NCBI GenBank assembly: GCA_902557155.1
Contig: CACDYR010000003.1
Coordinates: forward strand, 1 to 64,000
Direction of reading: 5' to 3'
Length of the DNA stretch: 64,000 bases
From: an uncultured Pelagibacteraceae bacterium
GTDB taxonomy: Bacteria > Pseudomonadota > Alphaproteobacteria > Pelagibacterales > Pelagibacteraceae
Shown here: positions 19,095-29,431 of the stretch, piece by piece
How positions within the stretch are numbered: the first letter of the stretch is position 1
Layout of the letters: the number at the start of each line of letters is the position of its first letter
The notes under the pieces: model-generated
What the model saw: the letters and a program-made list of their open reading frames with translations, nothing else
What the model was told of the DNA's origin: nothing
Database searches by the model: none
Program-made: the position numbers and the translations under genes

Positions 19095-20213
19095 CTAATG
19101 TTTGATAGCTTCTCCAGGTTCTACGAAATTATGTCCAAATACATCAGCAACAGCTTTGTATGTTACTTGACCTTTATGAACATTTAACCCTGCTAAAAAG
19201 TTTTTATCGTCACTTAATGCTTTTTGATAACCTTTGTTAGCTAGTTTAACTAAAAAAGGTAAGGTTGCATTATTTAATGCTAATGTTGATGTTCTGGGTA
19301 CTCCGCCTGGCATATTTGCCACACAATAATGAACTACATCATCAACTATATAAGTTGGGTCACCATGTGTCGTTGGTTTACTTGTTTCAACGCATCCTCC
19401 TTGATCTATAGCAACATCAACAATTACAGAACCCCTTTTCATAGTCTTGATCATTTCTTTGGTAATTAATTTTGGTGCTTCTGCACCAGGGATTAACACT
19501 CCACCAACTAATAAATCAGCCTCAGCAACTAATTTATCTAAATCTGTTTTATCACTTTGTTCTGGGATAATTTTATCTCCAAACATTTCAACAAGTTGTT
19601 TTAATCTAGCCTCAGATTTATCTACAATATGAACTTTAGCTTGCATGCCAGTTGCAATCACTGCAGCATTTTCACCAACAACTCCTCCACCTAATATGAC
19701 TACTGTACCACCTGTTACACCTGGTGCACCCCCTAATAGCAGCCCTCTTCCACTTTGGTTTTTCTCTAAACAATGAGCTCCAGCTTGTACAGACATTCTT
19801 CCCGCAACAGCACTCATTGGAGCAAGTAATGGTAATCTTCCATTATCATCAGTAACTGTTTCGTAAGCAATATTAATACTTTTAGATTTAATTAATCCTT
19901 CAGTTAATTCTTTCGCAGCTGCTAAATGTAGATAGGTATATACAATCTGATTTTCTCTAATCATATCAACTTCTACTTTTTGAGGTTCTTTAACTTTAAC
20001 AATTATTTCTGCATCATTAAAAATGTCAGCTGCAGTATCAGCAATTTTAGCTCCTGCTTTTAAATATTGATCATTCTCAAAACCAGCTTCAAATCCTCCA
20101 TTATTTTCAACCAACACTTCATGACCTTCTGAAACTAAAGTTTTAACACTATCAGGCGTTAAACCTATTCTATTTTCTTGTGGTTTAATTTCTTTAGGAA
20201 CTCCAATTTTCAT
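19095..20213 (-). CDS. ald: Alanine dehydrogenase
   Basis: 'MKIGVPKEIKPQENRIGLTPDSVKTLVSEGHEVLVENNGG', 'VVILGGGVVGENAAVIATGM', 'VDVAIDQGGCVETSKPTTH'. Confidence 0.93.
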   Translation of the reverse strand: MKIGVPKEIKPQENRIGLTPDSVKTLVSEGHEVLVENNGGFEAGFENDQYLKAGAKIADTAADIFNDAEIIVKVKEPQKVEVDMIRENQIVYTYLHLAAAKELTEGLIKSKSINIAYETVTDDNGRLPLLAPMSAVAGRMSVQAGAHCLEKNQSGRGLLLGGAPGVTGGTVVILGGGVVGENAAVIATGMQAKVHIVDKSEARLKQLVEMFGDKIIPEQSDKTDLDKLVAEADLLVGGVLIPGAEAPKLITKEMIKTMKRGSVIVDVAIDQGGCVETSKPTTHGDPTYIVDDVVHYCVANMPGGVPRTSTLALNNATLPFLVKLANKGYQKALSDDKNFLAGLNVHKGQVTYKAVADVFGHNFVEPGEAIKH

Positions 20214-20243
20214 AAATTTTTTTTATATATTTTTGTAAACTAA

Positions 20244-21590
20244 CTAGTTTTTTTGGTTTTTTTGATAGTTAGTAATACCAGTTCTAAGTTTATCAATGAT
20301 CTCATCTATATGTTTTTCTTCACATATAAATTGTGGAGCTATGATTAAACAATCGCCTGTTGCTTTAAAATTAACACCTGCCTCATAGCAAGCTTTAAAG
20401 CATTCATAACCAGCTTTTCCAGGTTTAGTGTTCATTTTCATATCAATTCCACCCATCATTCCATAACCTCTAATATTTTCTACTGACTCTAAGTCTTGAA
20501 GAGAGAACAAACCTTTTTGGAAATAAGGTGCTAAATTTTTCGCTCTATTAAAAATATCTTCTTTCTCAAAAATATCTTGAACTGCTAATCCAGCTGCAAC
20601 AGCTACTGGAATTCCTGAGTAAGTATAACCATGGAATAATTCAACAGAACCCATTGGTGAAGCATCCATAACCGCATCATAAATTTCGTCTTTACATGCT
20701 ACAACACCCATAGGAACAACTCCGTTTGTAGTAGCTTTTGCCATGGTCATTAAATCTGGTGTTACACCAAACTCATGACTAGCAAATGCTGATCCTGTTC
20801 TTCCCCATCCTGTAATTACTTCATCAAAAATTAAAAGTATTCCATGCTTATCGCAAATTTCTCTTAGTCTTTGTAAATATCCTTTTGGTGGAACTAATGT
20901 TCCGGTAGAACCTGCAATCGGCTCAACAATACATGCTGCAATATTTTCAGGACCAAAATTACTAGCTATTCTTTCTAAATCATCAGCGAGATCTCCACCT
21001 GTTTCAGGTTGACCACTTACAAATTTATGTTCAGGTAAATGAGTATGTCTCATGTGTTGAACCCCTGGCATTAATATACTTGCAAATGTTTTTACGTTGT
21101 TAATCATTCCACCAACTGAAACACAGCCAATATTCATTCCATGATAACCTCTTTCTCTTCCAACAAATCTAAATCTATGCGCATTCCCTTTTGCTCTATG
21201 ATAAGCAACTGCAATTTTAATTGCAGTTTCAACTGCAGTAGATCCACAAATTGTAAAAAACATTTTGTTTAGATCACCTGGAGTATGTTTTGAGATCTTA
21301 GTTGCTAATTCAAATGATCCACCAAAACCTTGTTGAAAAGGTTGCGCGTAATCTAAAGTTTCTAACTGTTTCGTAACAGCCTCTGTAATTTCTTTTCTAC
21401 CATGACCTAATGGATTACAAAATAATCCTGAGCTTGCATCAATTTGGGTTTTTCCATGATGGGTTTTTAAATAAACTCCTTTTGCTTCAGTAATCAATCT
21501 CGGATTTGCTTTAAAATCTTTATTAGATGTAAATGGCATCCAATGTTCATTTAATGAATTTGGAACTGAAGTTCTATTCTCTGAGCTCAT
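20244..21590 (-). CDS. Class III omega-amino acid:pyruvate aminotransferase (taurine/hypotaurine/beta-alanine candidate)
   Basis: 'NEHWMPFTSNKDFKANPRLITEAKGVYLKTHHGKTQIDASSGL', 'LIFDEVITGWGRTGSAFAS', PLP lysine region 'MAKATTNG'; divergent from tauA. Confidence 0.85.
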   Translation of the reverse strand: MSSENRTSVPNSLNEHWMPFTSNKDFKANPRLITEAKGVYLKTHHGKTQIDASSGLFCNPLGHGRKEITEAVTKQLETLDYAQPFQQGFGGSFELATKISKHTPGDLNKMFFTICGSTAVETAIKIAVAYHRAKGNAHRFRFVGRERGYHGMNIGCVSVGGMINNVKTFASILMPGVQHMRHTHLPEHKFVSGQPETGGDLADDLERIASNFGPENIAACIVEPIAGSTGTLVPPKGYLQRLREICDKHGILLIFDEVITGWGRTGSAFASHEFGVTPDLMTMAKATTNGVVPMGVVACKDEIYDAVMDASPMGSVELFHGYTYSGIPVAVAAGLAVQDIFEKEDIFNRAKNLAPYFQKGLFSLQDLESVENIRGYGMMGGIDMKMNTKPGKAGYECFKACYEAGVNFKATGDCLIIAPQFICEEKHIDEIIDKLRTGITNYQKNQKN

Positions 21591-21782
21591 AAATTTCTTT
21601 CTAAATATTTTTTAATTGTTTTTATAATTTTAACTCTAAGGCCTCTTTAGACTAAAATAAATAGATTAACTACCACATTATTGACACAACCTGGGATTGT
21701 ATAAGTTTCTTTTTTTGTTTTACTTCAAGGTCAATTTGAATTTAAATATCCAGAATTTAATTAATTAAACATAGGGGAATAA

Positions 21783-22724
21783 ATGAAAAAAATACTAAGT
21801 TTTATTCTAGGATCTATTTTTGCACTTAACCTTTCAATTTCAGTTGCGAATTCAGCTGCTAATGAAGTTAGAGTTGCATACTTTCTAGAATGGCCAAGCC
21901 CAAATTTAGAAGACATGCAGAAAAAGAATTTTGCCAAAGCTCTTGGTGTTCCAGTAAAATGGACAAATTTCACTAATGGTGGAGCAATGACTGATGCAAT
22001 GTTAGCAGGAGATATTGATATTTCTTACTCACAAGGATTAGTACCTTTTATCAATGCTGTAAAATCAAATGCACCTATCAAATTAGTTGATATTGCTATG
22101 GAATACGGAATGGGTGGAACTACTTGTGTTACATCTAACGCTTCTGGAATTACAAAAGCAAACGCTACTGAATTAGAAGGTAAAAAAGTTGCTGTTCCAT
22201 TAGGAACAATGGCTGAATACGTTTTTGATGAAAGTATGAAAGTTGTTGGTGCTGACAGAGGTAAAATGGACATCATTCAAATGGACCCAGAAGAAGGTGC
22301 TGCTGCATTAGTAAGTGGCGATGTTGTAATGGCATGTTTATTTGGTGGTAATTCTATCAAAGCAGCAACTGCAGTTGGATCAAGACTTTTAACTGTAGAT
22401 GAAGCTAGAGCAGCTGGTATCTTAGGTATAGATATTACATCTGTTACAGACAAATTCATGAAAGAAAACCCAGGTATGTTAAGAACTTTCATCGAAGTTA
22501 CTCATGAAGCTAATGCTAGATACAAAGCTGGTAAAGCTGACATGAATTCAATGGCGAAAGCTTCTGAAATGACAGTTGCGGATATGAAAGACACTTTAAG
22601 TGGTTTCAAATTCTTAACTCCAGAAGAAACTAAAGCATCTATGGAAAGTGGTAATCTTGATGGTTTCCTAAAAGGGATGGGAACTCCAGGAGGAGCTGTA
22701 GATACAAGTTTCTTACCTTTATAA
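21783..22724 (+). CDS. tauA: Taurine-type ABC transporter binding protein
   Basis: Signal peptide; 'VRVAYFLEWPSPNLEDMQKKNFAKALGVPVKWTNFTNGGAMTDAMLAGDIDISYSQGL'; followed by TauB/TauC-type genes. Confidence 0.85.
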   Translation: MKKILSFILGSIFALNLSISVANSAANEVRVAYFLEWPSPNLEDMQKKNFAKALGVPVKWTNFTNGGAMTDAMLAGDIDISYSQGLVPFINAVKSNAPIKLVDIAMEYGMGGTTCVTSNASGITKANATELEGKKVAVPLGTMAEYVFDESMKVVGADRGKMDIIQMDPEEGAAALVSGDVVMACLFGGNSIKAATAVGSRLLTVDEARAAGILGIDITSVTDKFMKENPGMLRTFIEVTHEANARYKAGKADMNSMAKASEMTVADMKDTLSGFKFLTPEETKASMESGNLDGFLKGMGTPGGAVDTSFLPL

Positions 22725-22747
22725 TTTTAAAGGTTTAAGACTTTTTA

Positions 22748-22785
22748 AATAGGCACTGATTTTATAATTGGTGCCTATTTTTTTT
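22748..22785 (+). terminator. Intrinsic terminator/attenuator between tauA and tauB
   Basis: AATAGGCAC...GTGCCTATT perfect stem, extendable inward through TGAT/ATTG with wobble pairs, followed by a T-run. Confidence 0.85.
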
Positions 22786-22810
22786 ATCAAATTTCTAATA
22801 TAAGGCAGTT

Positions 22811-23608
22811 ATGAGTGATCTGATTTCTCAAAATCTAAACATGATTTTTAAAACTCCAAAAGGAGAAACAGTTCACGCCTTAAAGGACGTAAGCTTTACT
22901 TTAAAAAAAGGAGAATTACTTACCGTTCTTGGTCCTTCTGGTTGTGGTAAAACAACTTTACTAAATATTACTGCTGGATTTTTAAGACCTACATCGGGAA
23001 AAATAACACTAAATAATAATGAGATAGACGGACCTGGTGTTGAAAGAGGAATGGTTTTTCAACAAGGTGCTTTGTTTGAATGGTTAACAGTAGCTGAGAA
23101 TGTAAATTTCGGACTTAGGATGAAAAAAGAAGATCCTGAGGTTACAGCTAAGAAAGTCGATGAGTGGTTAGATATAGTTGGACTTAAAGGTTTTGGTAAC
23201 ACACCTACATATCAATTATCAGGTGGAATGCAGCAAAGAGTTGCTCTTGCAAGATGTTTAATTAACGATCCTGATTTAATTTTAATGGATGAGCCATTAG
23301 GTGCATTAGACGCATTAACAAGAGAAAAGATGCAGTCTCTAGTTTTAAAGATTTGGAAAGAAACTGGAAAAACAATTATCTTAATTACCCACTCTGTTGA
23401 AGAAGCATTGTTGCTAGGAGAAAGATTATATGTAATGGCACCAAGACCAGGACGTATACATAAAGAGTATAATCTTCCATTTGCAGAAATGGGTCTTACT
23501 CAAGATTTAAGAGGGATAAAAAAAAATAAAGAATTTTCATCTACAAGAGAAGAAATTTTATCCATGATTTGGAATATGGAAGAGGAAATAATGGGGAAAG
23601 ATAATTAA
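22811..23608 (+). CDS. tauB: Taurine/nitrate-type ABC transporter ATPase
   Basis: Walker A 'GPSGCGKTT', signature 'LSGGMQQRVALARCL', Walker B 'LILMDEPLGALD'. Confidence 0.9.
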   Translation: MSDLISQNLNMIFKTPKGETVHALKDVSFTLKKGELLTVLGPSGCGKTTLLNITAGFLRPTSGKITLNNNEIDGPGVERGMVFQQGALFEWLTVAENVNFGLRMKKEDPEVTAKKVDEWLDIVGLKGFGNTPTYQLSGGMQQRVALARCLINDPDLILMDEPLGALDALTREKMQSLVLKIWKETGKTIILITHSVEEALLLGERLYVMAPRPGRIHKEYNLPFAEMGLTQDLRGIKKNKEFSSTREEILSMIWNMEEEIMGKDN

Positions 23609-25533
23609 TGTTAACCCAATTTGTAACTATATTAATTATCGTTTCTGTTATTGGCTGTATTCTTTATGGAAGAAGATTAATTAGAACTGAAAAAGTTGAT
23701 GCTGTATTTGGTAATCCAGAAAGAGCAAAAGGTGGCACACACTGGGTAATAGTTGGAACTAGTGCAATTCTAATGTTATGGCTTTATTATTCATGGGATA
23801 TCGCAAAAGGCTTCTATCCAAAATCAGCGAATGAATTATGTCAGGTTGCTAAAATTAACGAGTCATTATTAGGTTTAAAGTATCAATTCCCTATTGAAGA
23901 AAGAGAATTCAAAAGCACATCAATTATAAAAATCGAAAATAAAAACCTTAAAAAAATCGCTAATGAAATAAATGGGTCCACAGATTTAAACGATCAACAA
24001 AAAACAATCTTAGTAAGCTACATTGATAGAACTTCTAAATTAATTCCATTTTTAACAAGTGAAGAGTTAATTGAAATGGATACCAAAATTAAACTTAAGG
24101 AAATGACAGAAGAAATAAAACTTCTAAGTTCTAATTTCCAAAAGAAAGATTATCCTTTTGAAACAGATGCTCAGAAAACTGAAAGACAAAAACTTATTAA
24201 TGAACAAGGTGGTTGGGGAATAATAACAATAGACTCTGGAAGTGGTTCTATAGAAAATACAATAGAAATACCGACTGCACCACAAACTAACAGAGGTTTA
24301 AAATTTGCTGCAGCAGCGGCCGAACTAAAACTTATAGATGATAAATTTTTTAAACTAAGAAATCATAATCCACAGTTTAAAAATGCAATTAAACAACTTA
24401 AAGATGATATCAAAGCTTATAGAAAAAGTTTAGATGACAGTCAGGAAATTGCATCTGAATATGCGAAGAATATTGTTAAAATTGCTAGAAGAATAGAATT
24501 TGCAAGTATCTATCCCCCTAATGCATTAAATGAAATGCAAGCTGCAATTGTTGAATTTGATGAATTGCAAAATAAAGAACAAGGTGGATTAAGATTAATA
24601 GATATTCTTTTATTCCCTGCTGGAACAATAGTTGCAAGTGGACCAACATGTTCAGAACAAGGATCAGGAAGATGGCTACCAAAACCATCTGATACATTTA
24701 ATAAATTCATTTTGATGTCAAAACCAAGTGTTGGCTACAAAAATATTCCTCTTTTATGGATTGAGATGGTTGATGTAAGTAAAATGATAGGATTTATATT
24801 ACCAGATTGGATTGCAGATATATTGCCTGGTGAATATCCGGTGCATACTAAAGATGGAATAGTAAAAGAAAATTTTAAAAGTAATGTCTTAAAAGTTGTT
24901 ACAGGTGATTTTAAACTATTTAAAGTACCTGTTCCATACGGTCATATTTGGGATTCTTTTTTAAGAGTATTTTTAGGATTAATCTTTGGAATCATAATTG
25001 GAGTACCTTTAGGACTGTTTATGGGTCTAAACAGGTTTGCAAAAGGTTTTTTTGATCCCTTAATTGAACTTTATAGACCGGTCCCTCCTCTTGCATGGGC
25101 ACCATTGATTATTTCAGTTCTTGGAATTGATAACTCAGGAAAAGTATTTTTGTTATTTATGGTCTCATTATCAATTATGATTATTTCAGCAAGAGCTGGT
25201 GCATCAGGAACACAACTATCAAAAATCCATGCAGCCCACTCATTAGGCGCTACTAAAAAACAAATATTAAGACACGTGATTTTCCCAAATTCACTACCTG
25301 AAATTCTTACGGGAATTAGAGTAGCTGTTGGTATGTGTTGGGGAACGCTTGTTGCTGCTGAGTTTTTAGCAGGTACAACAGGTATTGGTTTTGTTGAAAA
25401 CGTTGCTAAAAAGTACTTCCAATATGAGGTAATTTGGATAACGATTTTTATTATGGGTCTGTTAGGTCTTTTATTTGATATTACATTAAGAAAAATAATC
25501 GATAAAACTATTCCTTGGCGTGGAAAAGGATAA
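23608..25533 (+). CDS. tauC: Taurine-type ABC permease with a very large N-terminal extension
   Basis: C-terminal BPD_transp_1 domain ('IELYRPVPPLAWAPLIISVLGI', 'AAHSLGATKKQILRHVIFPNSLPEILTGIR'); about 350+ extra N-terminal residues. Confidence 0.87.
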   Translation: MLTQFVTILIIVSVIGCILYGRRLIRTEKVDAVFGNPERAKGGTHWVIVGTSAILMLWLYYSWDIAKGFYPKSANELCQVAKINESLLGLKYQFPIEEREFKSTSIIKIENKNLKKIANEINGSTDLNDQQKTILVSYIDRTSKLIPFLTSEELIEMDTKIKLKEMTEEIKLLSSNFQKKDYPFETDAQKTERQKLINEQGGWGIITIDSGSGSIENTIEIPTAPQTNRGLKFAAAAAELKLIDDKFFKLRNHNPQFKNAIKQLKDDIKAYRKSLDDSQEIASEYAKNIVKIARRIEFASIYPPNALNEMQAAIVEFDELQNKEQGGLRLIDILLFPAGTIVASGPTCSEQGSGRWLPKPSDTFNKFILMSKPSVGYKNIPLLWIEMVDVSKMIGFILPDWIADILPGEYPVHTKDGIVKENFKSNVLKVVTGDFKLFKVPVPYGHIWDSFLRVFLGLIFGIIIGVPLGLFMGLNRFAKGFFDPLIELYRPVPPLAWAPLIISVLGIDNSGKVFLLFMVSLSIMIISARAGASGTQLSKIHAAHSLGATKKQILRHVIFPNSLPEILTGIRVAVGMCWGTLVAAEFLAGTTGIGFVENVAKKYFQYEVIWITIFIMGLLGLLFDITLRKIIDKTIPWRGKG

Positions 25534-26409
25534 TTAATCTAACCAATCCTCATAAAGTTTTAAATTTTTTAATAAATAAGTTGGTAAATTGTTTAATTCA
25601 ATTTTTTCTAATTTTGTAGATTGAAATCTTTCATTAGAATTTTTCTTTGCAGAATGATTGTAACCAATAGACTTATTAATTAAATTTTCTTTAATCATTT
25701 CTTTTGAGTACCCTTGTAATAAATATTCAGCATAATTCTCATCATTCAAATACTTTCTTTCAAGTTCTTCAAGATTTTTTAGATTAGAAAAATGCCAACC
25801 ACCATTTTCAACAATTTTAACACTTTGGTGCTTAATATCAGAAAGAAGAGTATCCAACCTATAAAAAGGATAAGATTTATTTTTAATAGATCTTAAAAAA
25901 TCAATACTTTTTAAATCTTTTATCTTACATGCTTTAGATCCATACCAATTAAGATTAGGTAAACTTAGATTAAATTTATAATAAAACATTTTTTGTTTAA
26001 AAATAACAAATTTCTTTTTGTTATTTTTTAAATTATATGCTTCTAGGTTTGGAATTTCATCATTGTCACTATGTATTAAGTAATCCTCTGGTGAAAATTG
26101 ATCTATAAAATTAGATATAAAATTTCTCTGATGCTGTATTCTCAAAATACTATTCATCCTAATTTCAGAGTTACTTAAATTGTTTTTTATTATTAAATTA
26201 GCTGGTTCATTATCAATAATTGCATGAATAATTTTATCCTCAAATTTAGGAAAATTTTTTTTATCAAATTTTATTTCTTTTTTTTTGCCACTGTGAGAAA
26301 ATCTAGCTTCACACACTATAAACTTATCAATAAATGGATCTAAAATATTAAACCTCAAATCCATCATAAGATCTTCTTCAAAATAAGTTGTAGTATCAAT
26401 AATTTTCAT
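25534..26409 (-). CDS. GT17-family glycosyltransferase
   Basis: 'IIDTTTYFEEDLMMDLRFNILDPFIDKFIVCEARFSHSGKKKEI', 'DYLIHSDNDEIPN', 'GGWHFSNL' typical of GT17. Confidence 0.82.
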   Translation of the reverse strand: MKIIDTTTYFEEDLMMDLRFNILDPFIDKFIVCEARFSHSGKKKEIKFDKKNFPKFEDKIIHAIIDNEPANLIIKNNLSNSEIRMNSILRIQHQRNFISNFIDQFSPEDYLIHSDNDEIPNLEAYNLKNNKKKFVIFKQKMFYYKFNLSLPNLNWYGSKACKIKDLKSIDFLRSIKNKSYPFYRLDTLLSDIKHQSVKIVENGGWHFSNLKNLEELERKYLNDENYAEYLLQGYSKEMIKENLINKSIGYNHSAKKNSNERFQSTKLEKIELNNLPTYLLKNLKLYEDWLD

Positions 26410-26499
26410 ATATTTAGAAAATACTTATAAATTTGAAAGATACATTAAAAATTTTAAATTGCTAAATATCTATAAAATTAATGAGTAAATTAACTTAAT

Positions 26500-27351
26500 G
26501 TGATTTTGAAAAAAGTTTCAATATATATACCTGCTTATAATGCTGAAAAGACAATCAAACAAACTATAAACTCTGTTATAAATCAAACGTATCAATTTGA
26601 TGAAATAATCATCATAGATGATAATTCTTCAGATGATACCTATAAAATCATAAACCAATTTGAAAATATCAAATTAATTAAAAACAAACAGAACATGGGT
26701 TTGGGATATAACCGAAATTTAGGTATTAAAACTAGTAATAATGAAATTGTTGCATCTATTGATGCAGATGTAGTTTTAGATCCAGAATGGCTAAATACAA
26801 TTATTAAAAATTTTCAAAGTGAAGACAATATCATGTGTGGTGGCAAAATGACTGAAAAATTAGTTGAAAATAAGTTTAATGCATGGAGAGCAAAATACTA
26901 CTCTCAAAACTGGGGGCAGAATGATTTAGATAATCCACCGTTTTTATTTGGGTGTAACACAATTCAATCAAAAAATATTTGGGAAGATGTTGGTGGTTAT
27001 GATGAAAAATTATTAACAAATGGTGAGGATATAGATTATGCAAATAAGATTAAATCTATTTCTAAATTTAAACTTAAATATTGTTCTAAAGCATTATGTG
27101 AACACATGCAAAATGACAATCTGGACTCTCTTTCTAGAAGAGTTTGGAGATATCATTCTTTTGGATATAAAATCAAAAAACCTTCAATTTATAAAACTCT
27201 AAAATTATCTATTAAACAACTCAAATTTTTTTTTAGTAGATCATTTAAAGATTTATTAAAATTTAATTTATATTTCATTTATATAAATTTTATTATTCTT
27301 GTTAATTTTATAAAATTAGAGCATATAAATTACAAAAATAGTAAAAAATGA
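26500..27351 (+). CDS. GT2-family glycosyltransferase
   Basis: 'VSIYIPAYNAEKTIKQTINSVINQTYQFDEIIIIDDNSSDDT', 'NGEDIDYANKI'. Confidence 0.9.
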   Translation: MILKKVSIYIPAYNAEKTIKQTINSVINQTYQFDEIIIIDDNSSDDTYKIINQFENIKLIKNKQNMGLGYNRNLGIKTSNNEIVASIDADVVLDPEWLNTIIKNFQSEDNIMCGGKMTEKLVENKFNAWRAKYYSQNWGQNDLDNPPFLFGCNTIQSKNIWEDVGGYDEKLLTNGEDIDYANKIKSISKFKLKYCSKALCEHMQNDNLDSLSRRVWRYHSFGYKIKKPSIYKTLKLSIKQLKFFFSRSFKDLLKFNLYFIYINFIILVNFIKLEHINYKNSKK

Positions 27352-28370
27352 AAATATTAATTACAGGTGGTTGTGGTTTTGTAGGAGCTAATATTGCTTT
27401 ATTCCTGAATTCAAAAGGTTATAAAATTGAATCTTTAGATAATCTATCAAGAAAAGGATCAAATTATAACCTTAATTTATTGAAACAAAACAAAATCAAA
27501 AATTATAAAATTGATATTAGTAATTATAAAAAATTATCTAAATTACCTAAATATGACCTAGTAATAGATTGCTGTGCTGAAGCAGCAGTTGAAGTTTCAA
27601 GAAAAAATATTGATAAAGTAATTAATACTAATTTAATAGGTACACTTAATGTTTTAAAAAAAGTTAAACAAGACTCTTCAAAAATCTTATTTCTTTCCAG
27701 TAGTAGAATTTATCCTATAAATGAAAGTAACAAATTAATTAAAAGTAATTTAATTAAAAAAAAAATTATACAAAAAAAAATGTTTGGAGAAAAAGATAAT
27801 ATTCAAGGAGCCAAAACTATTTATGGATTAACTAAGTTGACCTCTGAAATGTTGATTGAGGAATTTGCTTATGCTTTTAAAATTAAATACTTAATTAATA
27901 GATGTGGAGTAATATCAGGACCTTTGCAATTTGGAAAACAAGATCAAGGATTTGTAAGTTTATGGGTTTGGAATCATTTAAATAAAAAAAATATGAAATA
28001 TATAGGTTTTGGAGGTAATGGCTTTCAACTTAGAGACGTTTTGCACATAAATGATTTATGTGAGCTTATACTTAAACAAATCAAAAAATTTAACAAAATA
28101 AACAATAAATTATTTACTGTTGGCGGTTCTTGGAAAAGCAATACTTCACTAAAAGAATTAACTAAAATATGTGAAAAAATTACTAATAATAAGATTGTTT
28201 TTAAAAAGGTTAAAAAAACATCAATTTACGATATTCCTTATTATATAAGTGATAACAGGATTGTATCAAATGTTTACAAATGGAAACCCAAAAATAATAT
28301 ATTTAATGTTGTTAATGATATGTATTTATGGTTAAAAAAAAATAAATCTAAATTAAAGAAATATTTCTAA
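27348..28370 (+). CDS. NAD-dependent epimerase, CDP-paratose 2-epimerase-like
   Basis: 'ILITGGCGFVGANIALFLNSKGYKIESLDNLSRKGSNYNL', 'YGLTKLTSE', 'GFGGNGFQLRDVLHINDLCELI'. Confidence 0.82.
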   Translation: MKILITGGCGFVGANIALFLNSKGYKIESLDNLSRKGSNYNLNLLKQNKIKNYKIDISNYKKLSKLPKYDLVIDCCAEAAVEVSRKNIDKVINTNLIGTLNVLKKVKQDSSKILFLSSSRIYPINESNKLIKSNLIKKKIIQKKMFGEKDNIQGAKTIYGLTKLTSEMLIEEFAYAFKIKYLINRCGVISGPLQFGKQDQGFVSLWVWNHLNKKNMKYIGFGGNGFQLRDVLHINDLCELILKQIKKFNKINNKLFTVGGSWKSNTSLKELTKICEKITNNKIVFKKVKKTSIYDIPYYISDNRIVSNVYKWKPKNNIFNVVNDMYLWLKKNKSKLKKYF

Positions 28371-29431
28371 TGTCTGTTGCTATTATTACTGGTTCTACTG
28401 GATTGGTTGGATCTGAAACTGTTAATTTTTTTCACGACAAAGGTTTTGATGTTGTAGGAATTGATAATAATTTAAGAAAATTTTTCTTTGGAAAAAATGG
28501 ATCTACAAATTGGGTAAAATCCAAACTATTAAAAAGAAATAAAAATTTTGTAAATTTTAATCTAGATATTAGAAATTTTGATAAGTTAAATAAAATATTT
28601 AAAAAATATTCAAAAAAGATCTCTATAATAATTCATTGTGCAGCTCAACCTTCTCATGATTATGGAAAAAATTACCCTTTTTTAGATTTTAATGTAAATG
28701 CTACTGGAACACTTAATTTGTTAGAATTAACAAAAAAGTATTGCCCCAATGCTCCATTTATTTTTATGTCAACAAATAAAGTTTATGGAGACAATCCAAA
28801 TAAATTAAAAATTATAGAAAAAAAAACAAGGTGGGAATTAAAAAAAACAGATAAAAATTTTAAAGGTATAAAAGAAGATTTTTCTATTGATAATGCAACT
28901 CATAGTTTTTTTGGTGTTTCAAAAACTTATGCAGATTTAATTGTTCAAGAATATGGAAAAAATGTTGGTTTAAAAACTGTATGTTTTAGAGGTGGTTGTA
29001 TCACTGGACCTAATCATAGTGGTGCTAGTCTTCATGGTTTCTTATCTTATTTAGTCAAAGCTAGTTTAAATTATAAAAAATATAATCTAATTGGTTATAA
29101 AGGAAAGCAAGTTAGAGATAATTTACATAGCTTAGATTTAGTAAATTGTTTTTGGGAATTTTATAAAAAACCAAAGTATGGTGAAGTTTATAATATTGGT
29201 GGAGGCAGATATTCTAATTGCTCAATTATTGAAGCTTTAGATTTGGTGGAAGATTTAGCAAAAATTAAAATTAAAAGAAAAATGATTAAATCACCAAGAG
29301 TTGGTGATCATATATGGTACATAACAAATCTTAGTAAATTTAAAAAACACTATCCTAATTGGAAACAACAATATAATACTAAAAAAATTATAAAGGAACT
29401 TATAGAAAATAGCTCTCATGAATCTAACTAA
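28370..29431 (+). CDS. NAD-dependent epimerase, second paralog; active-site Tyr position is Phe (FFGVSK)
   Basis: 'VAIITGSTGLVGSETVNFFHDKGFDVVGIDNN', 'HSFFGVSKTYADLIVQEYG', 'CFRGGCITGPNHSGASLHGFLSYL', 'GKQVRDNLHSLDLV'. Confidence 0.82.
   Translation: MSVAIITGSTGLVGSETVNFFHDKGFDVVGIDNNLRKFFFGKNGSTNWVKSKLLKRNKNFVNFNLDIRNFDKLNKIFKKYSKKISIIIHCAAQPSHDYGKNYPFLDFNVNATGTLNLLELTKKYCPNAPFIFMSTNKVYGDNPNKLKIIEKKTRWELKKTDKNFKGIKEDFSIDNATHSFFGVSKTYADLIVQEYGKNVGLKTVCFRGGCITGPNHSGASLHGFLSYLVKASLNYKKYNLIGYKGKQVRDNLHSLDLVNCFWEFYKKPKYGEVYNIGGGRYSNCSIIEALDLVEDLAKIKIKRKMIKSPRVGDHIWYITNLSKFKKHYPNWKQQYNTKKIIKELIENSSHESN

Noticed and set aside
21591-21782. Possible promoter/dyad in the tauA/aminotransferase divergent gap (TTGACA at about 21683; TCTAAGGCCTCTTTAGA)
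   Set aside because: TTGACA to TATAAG spacing is too short for a clean sigma70 promoter and the dyad is imperfect. Not supported enough to list.
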